The translations under genes were made by a program, and so were the position numbers. A stretch of DNA of 64,000 nucleotides from Spinacia oleracea (Eukaryota; Streptophyta; Magnoliopsida; Caryophyllales; Amaranthaceae), in contig NC_079490.1 in the NCBI RefSeq assembly GCF_020520425.1, positions 52,988,517 to 53,052,516 of the forward strand. The letters run 5' to 3'. Positions 45,670-57,792 of this stretch are shown here, piece after piece. The notes beneath the pieces were generated by a model, which made no database searches, was not told the DNA's origin, and worked only from the letters and a program-made list of their open reading frames with translations. Every line of letters begins with the position of its first letter. Within the stretch, counting starts at the first letter, position 1.

Positions 45670-47062
45670 TGTTAGGTTATGATACATATGACAATTCATA
45701 AATCATGCGGAAAAACCATAAAGCCAGGAAAGCATATTATTTACACATAATCATTTAGCATAGTTTAGATGCATACACTTTGTTGCGTGCCTTCCCTAGC
45801 TGCGCCCGAACCGAACAAGAACAAGTCTTTAGGACTCCAAGTGTCGTCCCTCCGTAGATAGTCCACAGCACGTCCGGATCCGCCTTAAGCTTGACCAACT
45901 AGGATCGCCCTTAAGGTACTTAGAATTTTCGGCACATATAGGCAATTGTATGACTGAATTTTTGCTCTCAAAAATCACTTTGAATACTTGAATTCTCGAT
46001 ATAAATTGTGAGCATTGATCACCTATTTATAGGGCATGGGTATCGGATATTAGAATCCTACTAGGAAACGATTTAGTGAATCTGAATTAATCTAAAATTC
46101 AATCACTTAATTTATCTAGTAGACTTAGGAAATCAATCTTATACGAATCCTAACCGATCAAGGTTTCGTACGCAAGCACAAACACACACGCAGGCGCAGC
46201 AGCCCACGAGGGGCGCCATGCGCGCGCGCGCGCTGAGCCCAGGCCCAGCAAGTGCTCGCAGCCCACGAGGGGCGCGCGCCTGCTGGCCTTGCTCTCGCGT
46301 TTGGGCTTTGCTTGCTTTGGTCGCGCGCGGGCTTTGCTAGGCGTTGGGCCTAGCTTCGTGCTAGGCCTTGCGTCTAGCAAGCTCGTCTGATGTTTATTCG
46401 TACGATACGCTTCCGATTAAATTCCCGGTTCCGGAATTCATTTCCGATACGAACAATATTTAATATTTCCGATTCCGGAATCAATTTCCGTTTCGAACAA
46501 ATATTTAATATTTCCGTTTCCGGAATTATTTTCCGACTCCGATAATATTTCCGATTCTGACAATATTTCCGTTTCCGGCAATATTTCCGTTTCCGGCAAT
46601 ATTTCCGATTCCGGCAATATTTCCATTTCCGATAATATTTTCCGATACGTACCATGTTTCCGTTTCCGACAACATCTACGACTTGGATAATATTTATATT
46701 TCCGATACGATCCATATTTCCGTTTCCGGCAATATCATCGTTTCCGGAGTATTCATTTCTTGCCTGTGACGATCTCAGCTCCCACTGAAACCAAGATCCG
46801 TCGATTCCGAATATCCATAGATGGAGTATTTAATGCCATTAAATACTTGATCCGTTTACGTACTATTTGTGTGACCCTACGGGTTCAGTCAAGAGTAAGC
46901 TGTGGATTAATATAATTAATTCCACTTGAACTGAAGCGGCCTCTAGTCAGGCATTCAGCTCACTTGATCTCACTGAATTATTAACTTGTTAATTAATACT
47001 GAACCGCATTTATTAGACTTAACATTGAATGCATACTTGGACCAAGGGCATTATTTCCTTCA
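45670..47062 (-). mobile_element. Solo LTR (B) inserted in gag
   Basis: A full LTR of the same 1.4-kb family (TGTTAGGTTATG..ATTATTTCCTTCA on the plus strand) with the 5-bp duplication CATGG on both sides (45665-45669 and 47063-47067). Neither internal sequence, primer site nor polypurine tract adjoins it. A complete element inserted here and was reduced to one LTR by LTR-LTR recombination. Confidence 0.92.
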
Positions 47063-47067
47063 CATGG

Positions 47068-47534
47068 AACCTTAGTGTGACGCCTACCCTTTGTTTAGTG
47101 TGAAGGAGCTGAACATGTGTTTCTTGGACCTCCATCCTATAACACCTGTTGGGAGAACTAACCTTTAGACCAGACATTGATTCAATCAACTCATGGACGT
47201 TCAGGTCCCTGTCCTCCGTGCTTCCACGACAGGTATCCCTCAGATTCTTGATGAGCGTAAAAGGTTCGTAAGCTACAAACCTTCTAGCCCATTCATCAGG
47301 GATATTGTTCAGCATGAGACTCATAACCTTTTTGAGATCCGTATCCCAGGCGGCAAATCTTTCAGGGGTCATGTCTCTGACATAGTAGCTTGGCATGGGA
47401 TGTAACAGTACATACTCAAGTCCATTGAGTCTGACTATTTCAACTAGCTTAGCTTCCCATTCAAGAAAATTTGTTAGGTTCAGCTTGACCATAAGCTCAG
47501 AACCCATGATGATGTTTTGATTGTTGTTTGCCAT
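47068..47534 (-). pseudogene. Copia gag N-terminal half
   Basis: Starts MANNNQNIIMGSELMVKLNL, then TNFLEWEAKLVEIVRLNGLE, DTDLKKVMSLMLNNIPDEWA and LNVHELIESMSG: the Copia gag_pre and UBN2-like gag domain. The frame runs into the solo LTR, after which only junk residues follow. The ATG at 47534-47532 follows a long leader, as expected for gag. Confidence 0.88.
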
Positions 47535-50242
47535 AGTAAACTACAATAGAAAAGAACAAACAAATAAATAATCATTCCCAGTTTCTCTTAATAAACTTAA
47601 ATTCTAGCATACATGCATAATTTAATGTTCATTAAGCATTTTATTCAAGTTATGTGTTCCGGCAGGTGTGAATAAAATGATTCCAAGATCCTAAAACCCA
47701 TTGAAGAATTAAGCTCATTATGTATTTAGACTCAATTCTAAAATCTTTTAGGTAAGCAAAAGCCTTTTGCTAGTAGTCTAGAAACTACTCTTGGTTGATA
47801 GGTACGTCTAAGAACTTATTAGGTAAACCTATCGATTTTGCCACGACATAAAAGGACTCCTTACTTATATCGTTGAGTTTCACCAAAACTAACATGTACT
47901 CACAATTATTTGTGTACCTTACCCCTTTAGGATCAATAAGTAACACCTCGCTGAGCGTAATCTATTACTAGATTGATGTAAAGGTTATCCAAGTAAGTGT
48001 TATTTTGGCATGGCACCTTTTAACTCAATTTTTAAGTTTGGAACTTAAGGCTCTTACTATGTTGGTTAGATTTTAAGTGAACTAAAATCCTTAATCATGC
48101 AACATAATCAAGCTTCAATCTCGTGCATATTTAAGACATATTTAAAAGCAATAAATAACTTAAAGCATGCATAAGATAAATGTGATCTAGTATGGCCCGA
48201 CTTCATCTTGAAGCTTCAACTTCAAAGTCCGTCTTGAAAATGGATTGGAAACTTCGTCTTGAATTTCACCGTGGGAGGCGCCATTTTCTTCAAATAGGAT
48301 CAGCTATAATTAAACTAATTACAACTATTTGATGGTACGCAGACCATATTTGAATTGAAAAACAAATTTGGTGCATTAGACCAATTACATTCAAATTAAT
48401 GGTACGCAGGACATATTTTCTATCCTATTTGGGCCATACTAGTCACTTCATAACCTGCAAAACAGTACATATACAATATATACCATTCACCCATTCATTA
48501 TCATGAATGGCCCACATAGACTTTGTTAGTAAAAACACATTGTATGCATCACATAAATATTTGCAGCAATTAATCAAGGGCACCAATAATCTACCAATTA
48601 TTCAATCCTTATTAATTCTAATCAAGTTGTTTAACCTTAAAGGATTTGTAGACCTAATCAAGAGTTTATGACTAAAATTGCTCCCACTTAAACCAATAAC
48701 TTTATATGCTTTACTAATTTTAAACATAAAAATGTATTTCTAGTCTAACCGGAAACATACAAGTTTAATTAAAATTTAAAGCTCATATAAAATTATAATT
48801 GAATCCATTTATTTAATTTATTTTTCAGTTGAATTAAATGAATTTAAATTAATTCAAGGTTTAATTTTAGTAAAATAATTAGTATAAATAAAAATTTATA
48901 ATAATTATAATATTCAAAATTAAAATCCGAGAAAACAATTTAAATTATTAATTTTAAAATTAATTAAAATTATTTCCGAACTGAAAATTTCAAAATTAAA
49001 ATTCAAAACGACTTAATCGTAACACGACGAGCACTTGAGCTTGCGCCCAAGTCCCATCGTGTGCACGACTGGTCGCTGCACAAGGCACGGATAGGTCTAC
49101 GCAACACGCAGCCACAGGCCACACGCACACGCAGCCATCGCTGGCCACGCTACGCGCAGCCTCTATGTTGTGTTGCGTCTGCTGCTGCTTTCCCTCGCGA
49201 GGCATCGATCGCTGCACGCGAGCCATCGCTCGCTGCGCGTGCCAGCGCTCGCTGGCGTGAGCCTTCGCTCGCTGGTGCAAGGCAGTGCGCGCTGTGGCGC
49301 AGCTCGCTTGTTGCCCACACGCGACTGCTCGCTTTGCCCTGACCTCGCCCACGCCCAGCGCATAGCACACACGGCCAGCACCTTTGCTTCGCGCGCGCGC
49401 CATGCTATGCTGCTCGCTGCATTCGTACTACACGGGCGACGAGCTCCCTTGCTCGTCGTCGCGTGCCCGCACTATACAACACCCCTTAAGGGTAACATGT
49501 AGCTTCCTTTGCTTTGTGCGTGCAACATTTATGAGCGTTTTCATAAAAATTTAAAATTTTTAATTTAAAATTAACGACAAATTAATAAATCATATTAATT
49601 TCATAATTTTAGGGCGAAAAATCGAAAATATATTAATCAATTAATTTCCGATTAACATGGATTCAAATCTAGGTCATAAAAATTTAGAATTTAACATAAA
49701 TTAACAATTTTTATGGTGGATTTTAATCATGGATACCTAATTAAATTATTAATTAATTATGAAAAACAAATCAATTCTAAATTATCGAATTTCAACAAAT
49801 TAATCATAATTACAAATTAGGTTGTATAATTAACAAGTCTAGGCATTCATAATTGTTAAACAAATACTGTAGGTCAATCAAAAACTCAACATTTATCAAC
49901 AAGAATCGCAAATATTCAATTTAACATCTTAAATTTACAAACTTTTGCGTTCGAAAAACTTAAACCTCCGAAAAGTCATAGTTAGGCTTCGAATTTGGGA
50001 ATTTTGGGTTCGGCCGAAAAATTCTGTTTTTGTCAAAATTGTAGAATGCCTTTTACATGCGAAATTGACACAAAAATCACTCGATTTGGGTGAGTAACGA
50101 ATATTCTGCCGAAAAACTGCGTACATATAATTAAATAAATGCAATTTGCAATTAATTACGAAAATTAATCACCCCTTTAATTCCTTGCAAATTTGTAAAA
50201 TTTAACCATGTTCATGCAATTTAGATTATGAAAATAATAAGA
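47535..50242 (-). mobile_element. Leader of the Copia element with GC-rich island
   Basis: A 2.7-kb untranslated leader lies between primer site and gag start. 47655-48480 matches 13160-13990 on the opposite strand. The GC-rich island at 49020-49480 (many GCTCGCTGC / GCGAGC words) has overlapping frames in several phases on both strands with no recognisable product. The rest is AT-rich. Confidence 0.65.
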
Positions 50243-50256
50243 GGCTCATGATACCA
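50243..50256 (-). other. Primer-binding site
   Basis: The minus strand reads TGGTATCATGAGCC one base after the LTR end, identical to the site at 2000-2013. Confidence 0.85.
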
Positions 50257-50257
50257 C

Positions 50258-51419
50258 TGTTAGGTTATGATACATATGACAAAACATAAATCATGCGGAA
50301 AACCTTAATGCCAGGAAACATATTATTTACACATAATCATTTAGCATAATTCAAATGCATACACTTTGTAGCGTGCCCTCCCTAACTGCGCCCGAACCGA
50401 ACAAGAACAAGTCTTTAGGACTCCAAGTGTCGTCCCTCCGTAGATAGTCCACAGCACGTCCGGATCCGCCTTAAGCTTGACAAACTAGAATCGCCCTTAA
50501 GGTTCTAAGAATTTTCGGCTAATAGGCTACAAGTGTTTGGCTGATTTCGTTCCAAAATCTTACATTTGAATACTTCAATCCTCGATGTAAATATGTGACC
50601 CTAGGCACCTATTTATAGAGTTTATGGAAAGGAATTATAATCCTATTAGAATACAAATCTATTTAATTATAATCCTACTAGGACTCTAATTAAAAAAACT
50701 TTATCTATTAGGATTAGATTTAATCATATTACGAATCCCGGTAGCCTTAGGATTTCGAGTAACACACACGAGTGGCGATGCACCGCACGCAGACCTTACG
50801 GCCCACGCACAGCGCACGGCCCACCTCGCCGCTGCCTTTGATGCGCGCGCGCCCAAGGCCTTGGCTGGGCCTGGTCTTGGCTTTGGCGTGTGTTTGCGCT
50901 TAGGCTTGCTGGGCGATGGCCCGGCTTCGTGCTGGGCCTTCGTCTGGCAGGCCTCGTCCGATGCTAATTCGTACGATACGCTTCCGATTAAATTCTCGAT
51001 TCCGGAATTTATTTCCGATCCGAACAATATTTAATATTTCCGATTCCGGAATTAATTTCCGTTTCAAACAAATATTTAATATTTCCGTTTCCGGAATTAT
51101 TTTCCGATTCCGATAATATTTCCGATCCGACAATATTTCCGTTTCCGGCAATATTTCAGATTCCGGCAATATTTCCATTTCCAATAATATTTTCCGATAC
51201 GTACCACGTTTCCGTTTCCGGCAACATCTACGACTTGGATAATATTTATATTTCCGATACGATCCATATTTCCGTTTCCGGCAATATCATCGTTTCCGGA
51301 GTATTCACTTGCTTGCCTTTGACGATCTCAGCTCCCACTGAAACCAAGATCCGTCGATTCCGAATATCCATAGATGAAGTATTTAATGCATACTTGGACC
51401 AAGGGCATTATTTCCTTCA
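50258..51419 (-). repeat. LTR (C), shared between two internal regions, with internal deletion
   Basis: 1162 bp, same family. Compared with LTR A, about 200 bp are missing near 51390: TATTTAATGC jumps to ATACTTGGACC, and both break sides carry ATGC, suggesting a microhomology deletion. The low side has the primer site, making it a 5' LTR for the element to its left. The high side has the polypurine tract, making it a 3' LTR for the partial element to its right. Confidence 0.88.
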
Positions 51420-52815
51420 GTCTCCCAGTTGTCCTTAGGGACAAATGTGTATTTCCTAATTCCTTTGTCGCTCGATGCTTGCTCTTGAACATAAGGTAAG
51501 AGTTGTCATCCTTATTATGTCCAGAGGTGTTTCTCGGTTTCAGAGTTCAACTGATCAAATAAACAGATAATCATAGCCTATGATTCATCCGAGCACGGCC
51601 ATGCATTTTACAGTTTCTAGCTCTCCGAGTGGCCTTGTACAACTTTTAAGCATCTCATCCCGATTTATGGGAGGACAATCCCAATCTTGCGATCTTGAGA
51701 TTAGACTTCGTTTGATAGGTGATTACCTGAGCGTTGCCTTTATAGCCTCCTTTTACGGTGCGACGGTTGGTCAACGTCAAAGTAAGCAGCTCTCAAACAA
51801 GTAATCTGAAATCACTCGGGTATTGAGGATTTAGTGTCTAATAATTTTAATGAAATTTACTTATGACAGATTTCCATCTCTTACAGTGAAGTTTTATAGG
51901 TCTGTCCGATACTAGTCTTCCCAAAGTAAGTATCTATGCAAATGATTATGACATTGCCATGTCCACATAGTTCAAGAAACAGAACTACTAGTCATCTTGC
52001 ATTCTAGTCGTCTAACGTTTTCTATGCGTCCATCTTTATAGAAAACTCCGACCAGGGACCATTTTCAACTTTTGACATTCAAGTTCACTTGATAGACATT
52101 TCTTAGTCACAGGACTAGTCCTGACAGTCTATCTTGAATATTTCGTCAAATTGAAGGGATTCATCATTTAATAAACCATAAATTAAATGGAAAATGAATT
52201 CTAGTCATTTGTTGTGAATGATTAACCAATAATGTTTTACAAAGAATTAAACTCTAAAACTTTAAAACATTAAATAAGGACATCAAAGCCATTCTCCAAT
52301 ATGCTTGATTCCCATTGCTGCAGTGTGCGAGTTGTGCTTCGCCTGCGGCAGAGGTTTAGTCAATGGATCTGAGATGTTGTCATCAGTTCCAATCTTGCTT
52401 ATCTCGACTTCTTTTCTTTCAACGAACTCTCGTAGAAGGTGAAATCTACGAAGTACATGCTTGACTCTTTGGTGGTGTCTAGGCTCCTTTGCCTGTGCAA
52501 TAGCTCCGTTATTATCACAATATAGGGCTATTGGTCCTTTAATGGAGGGGACTACACCAAGTTCACCTATGAACTTCCTTAGCCATATAGCTTCCTTTGC
52601 TGCTTCATGTGCAGCAATGTACTCCGCTTCAGTTGTAGAATCCGCAATGGTGCTTTGCTTAGCACTTTTCCAGCTTACTGCACCTCCGTTGAGGCAGAAG
52701 ACAAACCCAGACTGTGATCTGAAATCATCTTTGTCGGTTTGGAAACTTGCGTCCGTATAGCCTTTACAATTAATTCATCATCTCCACCATAGACCAGGAA
52801 GTCATCTTTGTAGTA
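51420..52815 (-). pseudogene. Second Copia 3' end: RNase H and 3' UTR (copy 2, truncated)
   Basis: Nearly identical to 35566-36960. It holds the RNase H C-terminal half in an intact frame where copy 1 has lost a base, then the same 3' UTR. It stops abruptly at about 52815 (GAAGTCATCTTTG, then unrelated text), so RT and everything upstream are missing. Confidence 0.85.
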
Positions 52816-52928
52816 GTGAGGGTTTAGAATACCTATTTTGGTTCATAAGTTGAGAGTTGGGAGAGAAAACGACTATTTTAGCCAAAATATACCATATAAC
52901 GATCAACGAGACTAAAATAACATTCTCG

Positions 52929-54535
52929 TTCCCAACTTTGAACCAAAGAACCTAAGGACTCATTTCAAACTTTTTACATGATTAATATGCTTAGTTTTAA
53001 GTTTTCAATACTCATTCCAATCTATTTATGCACATTTAAGGCTCATTGGGTCGTTATAGGTCATATTTAGGCTAAAATGACATTTTCGCTCCCAACTTTG
53101 AACTAACGAACCTAAGGACTCACTTCCAACTTATTACATGATTAATATGATTAGTTTTAAGTTTCCAAGACTCAATCCAATCAATTTATGCACATTTGAG
53201 ACTTGTTTGGTCGTTATAGGTCATATCTAGGCTAAAATGAGGCATTTTCGCTCTCAACTTTGAACTAACGAACCTAAGAACTCATTTCAAACTTACTACA
53301 TGATTTATATGATTAGTTTTAACTTTCCAAGACTCAATCTAATCTATTTATGCACATTTGAGACTTGTTTGGCCATTATAGGTCATATTTAGGCTAAAAT
53401 GACATTTTCGCTCCCAACTTTGAATTACGAACCTAAAAACACATTTCAAACTTACTACATGATTCATATGATTAGTTTTAACTTTCCAAGACTCAATCCA
53501 ATCTATTTATGCACATTTGAGACTTGTTTGGCCGTTATAGGTCATATTTAGGCTAAAATGACATTTTTGCTCACAACTTTGAACTAACGAACTTAAGAAC
53601 TCATTTCAAACTTATTAAATTATTCATATGATTAGTTTTAACTTTCCAAGACTCAATCCAATCTATTTATGCACATTTGAGACTTGTTTGGCCATTATAG
53701 GTCATATTTAGGCTAAAATGACATTTTCGCTCCCAACTTTGAACTAACGAACCTAAAAACTCATTTCAAACTTACTACATGATTCATATGATTAATTATA
53801 AATTTCAAAGACTCAATCCAATCTATTTATGCACATTTGAGACTTGTTTGGTCGTTATAGGTCATATTTAGGCTAAAATGAGAAATTTTCGCTCCCAACT
53901 TTGAACTAACGAACCTAAGAACTCACTTCAAACTCTCTACATGATTCATATGATTAGTTTAAACTTTCCAAGACTCAATCCAATCTATTTATGCACATTG
54001 GAGACTTGTTTGGCCATTATAGGTCATATTTAGGCTAAAATGACATTTTCGCTCCCAACTTTGAACTAACGAACCTAATGACTCACTTCCAACTTCCTAC
54101 ATGATTAATATGATTATTTCTAAGTTTCTAAGACTCAATCCGATCGATTTATGCACATTTGAGACTTGTTTGGTGGTTATAGGTCATATTTAGGCTAAAA
54201 TTAGGCATTTTCGCTCCCAACTTTGAACTAAAGAACCTAAAGACTCATTTTAAAACCTTTACATGATTAACATGCTTAGTTTTAAGTTTCCAAGACTCCT
54301 TACAATCTATTTACGCACATTTAAGGCTCATTGGGTCGTTGTAGGTCATATTTAGAGTAAAATGACATTTTAGTTTCCAACTTTGAACTAAAGAACTTAA
54401 GGACTCAATTGAAACTTATTACATGATTAATATGATTAGTTTTAAAGTTTTCAATACTCATTTCAATCTATTTATGCAAATTTAAGTCTCATTGGGTCGT
54501 TATAGATCATATTTAGACTAAAATGACATTTGATC
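52929..54535. repeat. ~160-bp tandem array, about 10 copies
   Basis: The phrase CCAACTTTGAACTAACGAAC (with variants) recurs near 52931, 53090, 53252, 53411, 53570, 53730, 53893, 54053, 54216 and 54379, so the period is 159-163 bp. Each unit also holds ATGATTCATATGATTAGTTT, CAATCTATTTATGCACATTT and GTCATATTTAGGCTAAAATG. Inner units are most alike and the outer ones more diverged, as expected for unequal exchange. It may be the subterminal array of the CACTA element ending at 55231, or a small satellite block. Confidence 0.9.
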
Positions 54536-54565
54536 TAATGCTCCCATCAAATTTTTGTTTTTGAA

Positions 54566-54737
54566 GGTATATACTCCGAGAAATGCGCCTTATGCTAGTG
54601 AGGAAATTGATGTGGTTCGTGAGCAATTGGCTAAGTTTTTACCAGCAAGTATTTGTTATTGGCCTGAGCGCGCTTGGTCGAGTTGTTTGATATTAAAATG
54701 TATGCGTACGTTGAAATTAGAACGTACAAATGTTTAA
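54566..54737 (+). other. Short coding-like block, unrecognised
   Basis: A frame reading VYTPRNAPYASEEIDVVREQ, LAKFLPASICYWPERA follows a TTTTTGAAG|GTATATAC context. It lies between the tandem array and the CACTA end and looks like part of a transposon or captured gene exon. I do not recognise the family. Confidence 0.25.
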
Positions 54738-54842
54738 ATGTAGTACCTCCACTTTTGTTTTGGGATATATTAAATATATAAAACAACCGTTATTGTTTTT
54801 ATATTTGTTATACAGGTTGCGATATTCTATTTTGTTGTGACA

Positions 54843-55231
54843 GGTTTCTAAAGGCACTCTAGGTATCCCTAAAAAAAACTAAAATTTTCCCGCCAAAAGT
54901 GCTTTGTTGCAGCGTACATATATATGTGTACGCTGCAACAAGGGTGTAAAATTTGGCAAAATTCCAGACTTGTTGCAGCGCACAAATAGATGTACCCTGC
55001 AACAGGTGGGGTCTTTTGCAGCGTACACGAATTTGTACGCTGCAACAAGTCAAGATTTTTGCCAAATTTTTGACATTTGTCACATGTACGCTGTAAAAAA
55101 GTACTTTTCGCAGCGAACATTGTACGCTGCAACAAGTTTAGACTTGTTGCAGGCCCCCCAATTGCAGCATACGATGTACGTTGCAACAGGGGTCTAAAAG
55201 CCCGCTGCAATAAGGGTTTTTTCTATTAGTG
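54843..55231 (-). mobile_element. CACTA transposon terminus with subterminal repeats
   Basis: Read from 55231 on the minus strand it starts CACTAATAGAAAAAACCC, a CACTA/Spm-type terminus. The next 330 bp carry about ten copies of TTGCAGCGTACA or its inverse TGTACGCTGCAAC, the usual subterminal transposase-binding array. No matching left terminus is found, so the element is truncated or its other end was displaced. Confidence 0.75.
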
Positions 55232-55234
55232 GCT

Positions 55235-56151
55235 TGTCTGCCTCCCCTTCCTGGTCCTCTACCACAACGTTTCTTCTCATCCCACCAGTCAGGGAAACCA
55301 ATCAATTGGTAGCAATTCTCCTAATTGTGTCCCTCACGGTTACAGTGAGTACAAAACTTATCATTCGTCCTCGGTTTTGTTTCTACTTTGAAGGCCATCA
55401 CAGCCTCCTTCTACTTTCCAGATTTCAGACGCAAACTTTCGGTATTAATAACCGATTGGTAGGCTTCATCTACCGAAGGTAGTGGTGTTTGTGCCAACAA
55501 TTGAGCACGACGATCTTCATAATGATTGTCAAGTCCAATAAAAAAATAATGTAAATGATCTTCGGCACGAATCTCACTTACTTGTAGGGCAATGTTACAC
55601 TTACAACCTCCACACGAACACCTCGGAACCCGAGCATGTTGTACCACTTCCTTCCAAATTTTCGACAGCCTGCCATAAAACTCAGTGATTGATTCGGTTG
55701 CTGCCTGTTTACACTTACTCAAATTCATCTTGAGTTGACACACCCGTGTACCACTCACCACACAAAACCTCGTCTTCAGGTGTGACCATAGCTCTACAGC
55801 AACATCGAAGTCCTCTAGCGTAGACATCAAACTCTCGTCCACCGTGTTTGTAATCCAAGAGACTACGGTAGAATTGACAGCAATCCAATGCCTCCTCTTT
55901 GTCACATCTGACGGTTCCACAATCGAACCATCAATGAACCCATATTTCCACTTCGAAATCAGAGAACGACGCATAGCTTTAGCCCACTCATCGTAGTTTG
56001 AAGCCCCACGTAATCTGACTGGCGTAATCAAAGCACCCGGACCATCACTCGGTCCAAGATAGTAGTCCAAATCAACTGTGGTGTCTACCTTGGGTGTTTC
56101 TTCCTCTATGCCCATGATTGAATCAATAGGCAACCTCACGTACACAAGCAA
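55235..56151 (-). pseudogene. Copia gag (UBN2 type) with broken CCHC knuckle
   Basis: Minus-strand frame: DLDYYLGPSDGPGALITPVR, LRGASNYDEWAKAMRRSLIS, KWKYGFIDGSIVEPSD, LSKIWKEVVQHARVPRCSCG, YFFIGLDNHYEDRRAQLLAQ, LPSVDEAYQSVINTESLRLK. This is the N-terminal Copia gag_3 and UBN2 domains. In the next frame KFCTHCNREGHN, stop, ENCY is a zinc knuckle with TAG inside it. Lineage style and strand match the pol at 31373-34185, so this is probably the 5' part of the same element. Its protease and pre-integrase parts are missing. Confidence 0.85.
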
Positions 56152-56212
56152 TCACGATGACTGCTTGTCTCAACGCTCGAAAGTTTCTCGGTTGCGGAAA
56201 AAAATTAATTAG

Positions 56213-56761
56213 GGTTTTTCACCTAAGCTCTTCCCAAATAACACATGTGAGTGTCCCACATTAAGAAAAGATGAGAGAGTTAATCACTTAATAAGGTTTA
56301 AGTGGCTACTCCCCTTATTGCCATATAGTTTTAAGGTGGAAACTCCTTTGTACTTGTTAAGTGGGCTCTCTCTCTTGATGACGGGTGCGGTCCAGACCCG
56401 TATTTAACATGGTATCAGAGCTGGGCCCACGACTTGAACCTTGGACCGTTAATATTCTGGGCCAAATTAAAATGGCACGTGTGAGGGGGAGTGTCGAGAA
56501 ACGCACTCTGGCCCACGAAACATCACATGTGACCGAAGTAAAAAGTGGACCTCACACGTGAGGGGGAGTGTTGAAGAAAGCTTTCCCAAATAACACATGT
56601 GAGTGTCCCACATTGAGAAGAGATGAGAGAGTTAATCGCTTAATAAGGCTTAAAGGGCTACTCCCCTTATTGCCATATAGTTTTAAGGTGGAACCTCCTT
56701 TGGACTTATTAAGTGGGCTCTCTCTCTTGATAACGGGTGCGGTCCAGACCCGTATTTAACA
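56213..56761 (+). mobile_element. TRIM (miniature LTR retrotransposon)
   Basis: Two ~195-bp terminal repeats: about 56216-56409 and 56569-56761. The right one starts TGTTGAAGAAAGCTTTCCC and both end CCCGTATTTAACA. Between them are only a primer site (TGGTATCAGAGC, 56410-56421), ~150 bp of spacer and a polypurine tract (GTGAGGGGGAG). The left repeat has lost its first dozen bases (CACCTAAGCTCTTCCC), so the left border and the target duplication are uncertain. Total 0.55 kb and no coding: a TRIM of the TGTTGAAGAA family common in plants. Confidence 0.9.
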
Positions 56762-57792
56762 ATTTTCCGTATTCAATAGACTATTCGCCTCACTTATGCA
56801 CGGCATGGTTACATATACGGATACCATTAATACCACCACTTTAGGATAAGCATATCTGCGTAAGTGAGGTCAAAGGCATTGGGAATAAATGTGCTAGCCT
56901 ATGGGACCAATTATGAGTTGTGGACTTGGTAACTACCATTTACGAAGGATGGTTGTGGACTTGTGGTGTTGTAGCGCATTGTAACAACCTCACCCGTGAA
57001 TGAATATTCCTTGTCATGGACAGAGGTGGCATTGGGTCGTTTGATTCAGATGGAACCGAGTCGGGTCAGATTGTCCACAATATACACACTTGATAACCTC
57101 GTGACGGATTATATAATTAAAATTCTATTTACACAAAGTCTAGGGGAAAATCCACCCTTTTCAATCTCATACTGCTAGTACAATAAAAAAACAATTGAAG
57201 TCTGGAACAACTAAGTTTGTATGAAAACCTAATGGATCTAAGTGGGGAACCCTTTTTTTTTTAACGCAAAGACGAAGAAATATTATTTAGGCTTAAACCA
57301 ATTGTTCGGTACAAAGCAACTTGCTAAAAAAGGAAGCAAAATGGGATTTAAGATTGTACCTACCCTTCCCAAAACTAGCAAAATGGTTCCATACTTGTAT
57401 ACACTAGAGCTCCTCCGACATTTAACATTCAGTTTTTGGTAATTTCACCATTCTCCACTTGAACAATAACCTTTGGAGTTTGGACCTACTGGTGGACGAA
57501 GTCCTTAGCCTTTGAAGAAGAAGCATCTTTATTATCCAACCTTTAGTCACCTGAATAGCTTCTTTAATTGAAGTGACAATCAATTAAAAAACGATCTGAG
57601 AAGCTGAAGGAGTAGTAGCCACATTGTTGGTAAGAGCAGCTCGAGTAACTTCCTCCCCGACTTGCTGCACAAAACCTAGGTTTGAAGCTTCAAAATCTTC
57701 TTCTGCCCAACTGACATTGAAAGAAAATAACTTGCAAGTTTGAGCCACATGATTAGAAAAACCCACAGACCAATTCTACCAGTTGAAAGTAA
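56762..57792. other. Region between the TRIM and the myosin stop codon
   Basis: No supportable coding. The part just after the TRIM may continue the 5' UTR or LTR of the older Copia. The last 100-200 bp would hold the myosin 3' UTR. Confidence 0.4.

Noticed and set aside
49061..49502. Equivalent frames at 49.0-49.5 kb (up to 135 codons)
   Set aside because: Same GC-rich leader island in the minus-strand element; no conserved protein between copies.
52812..52830. Left CACTA terminus at the truncation point (GTAGTGAGGG)
   Set aside because: It does not match the inverted form of the right end (CACTAATAGAAAAAACCC) and would be in the wrong orientation.
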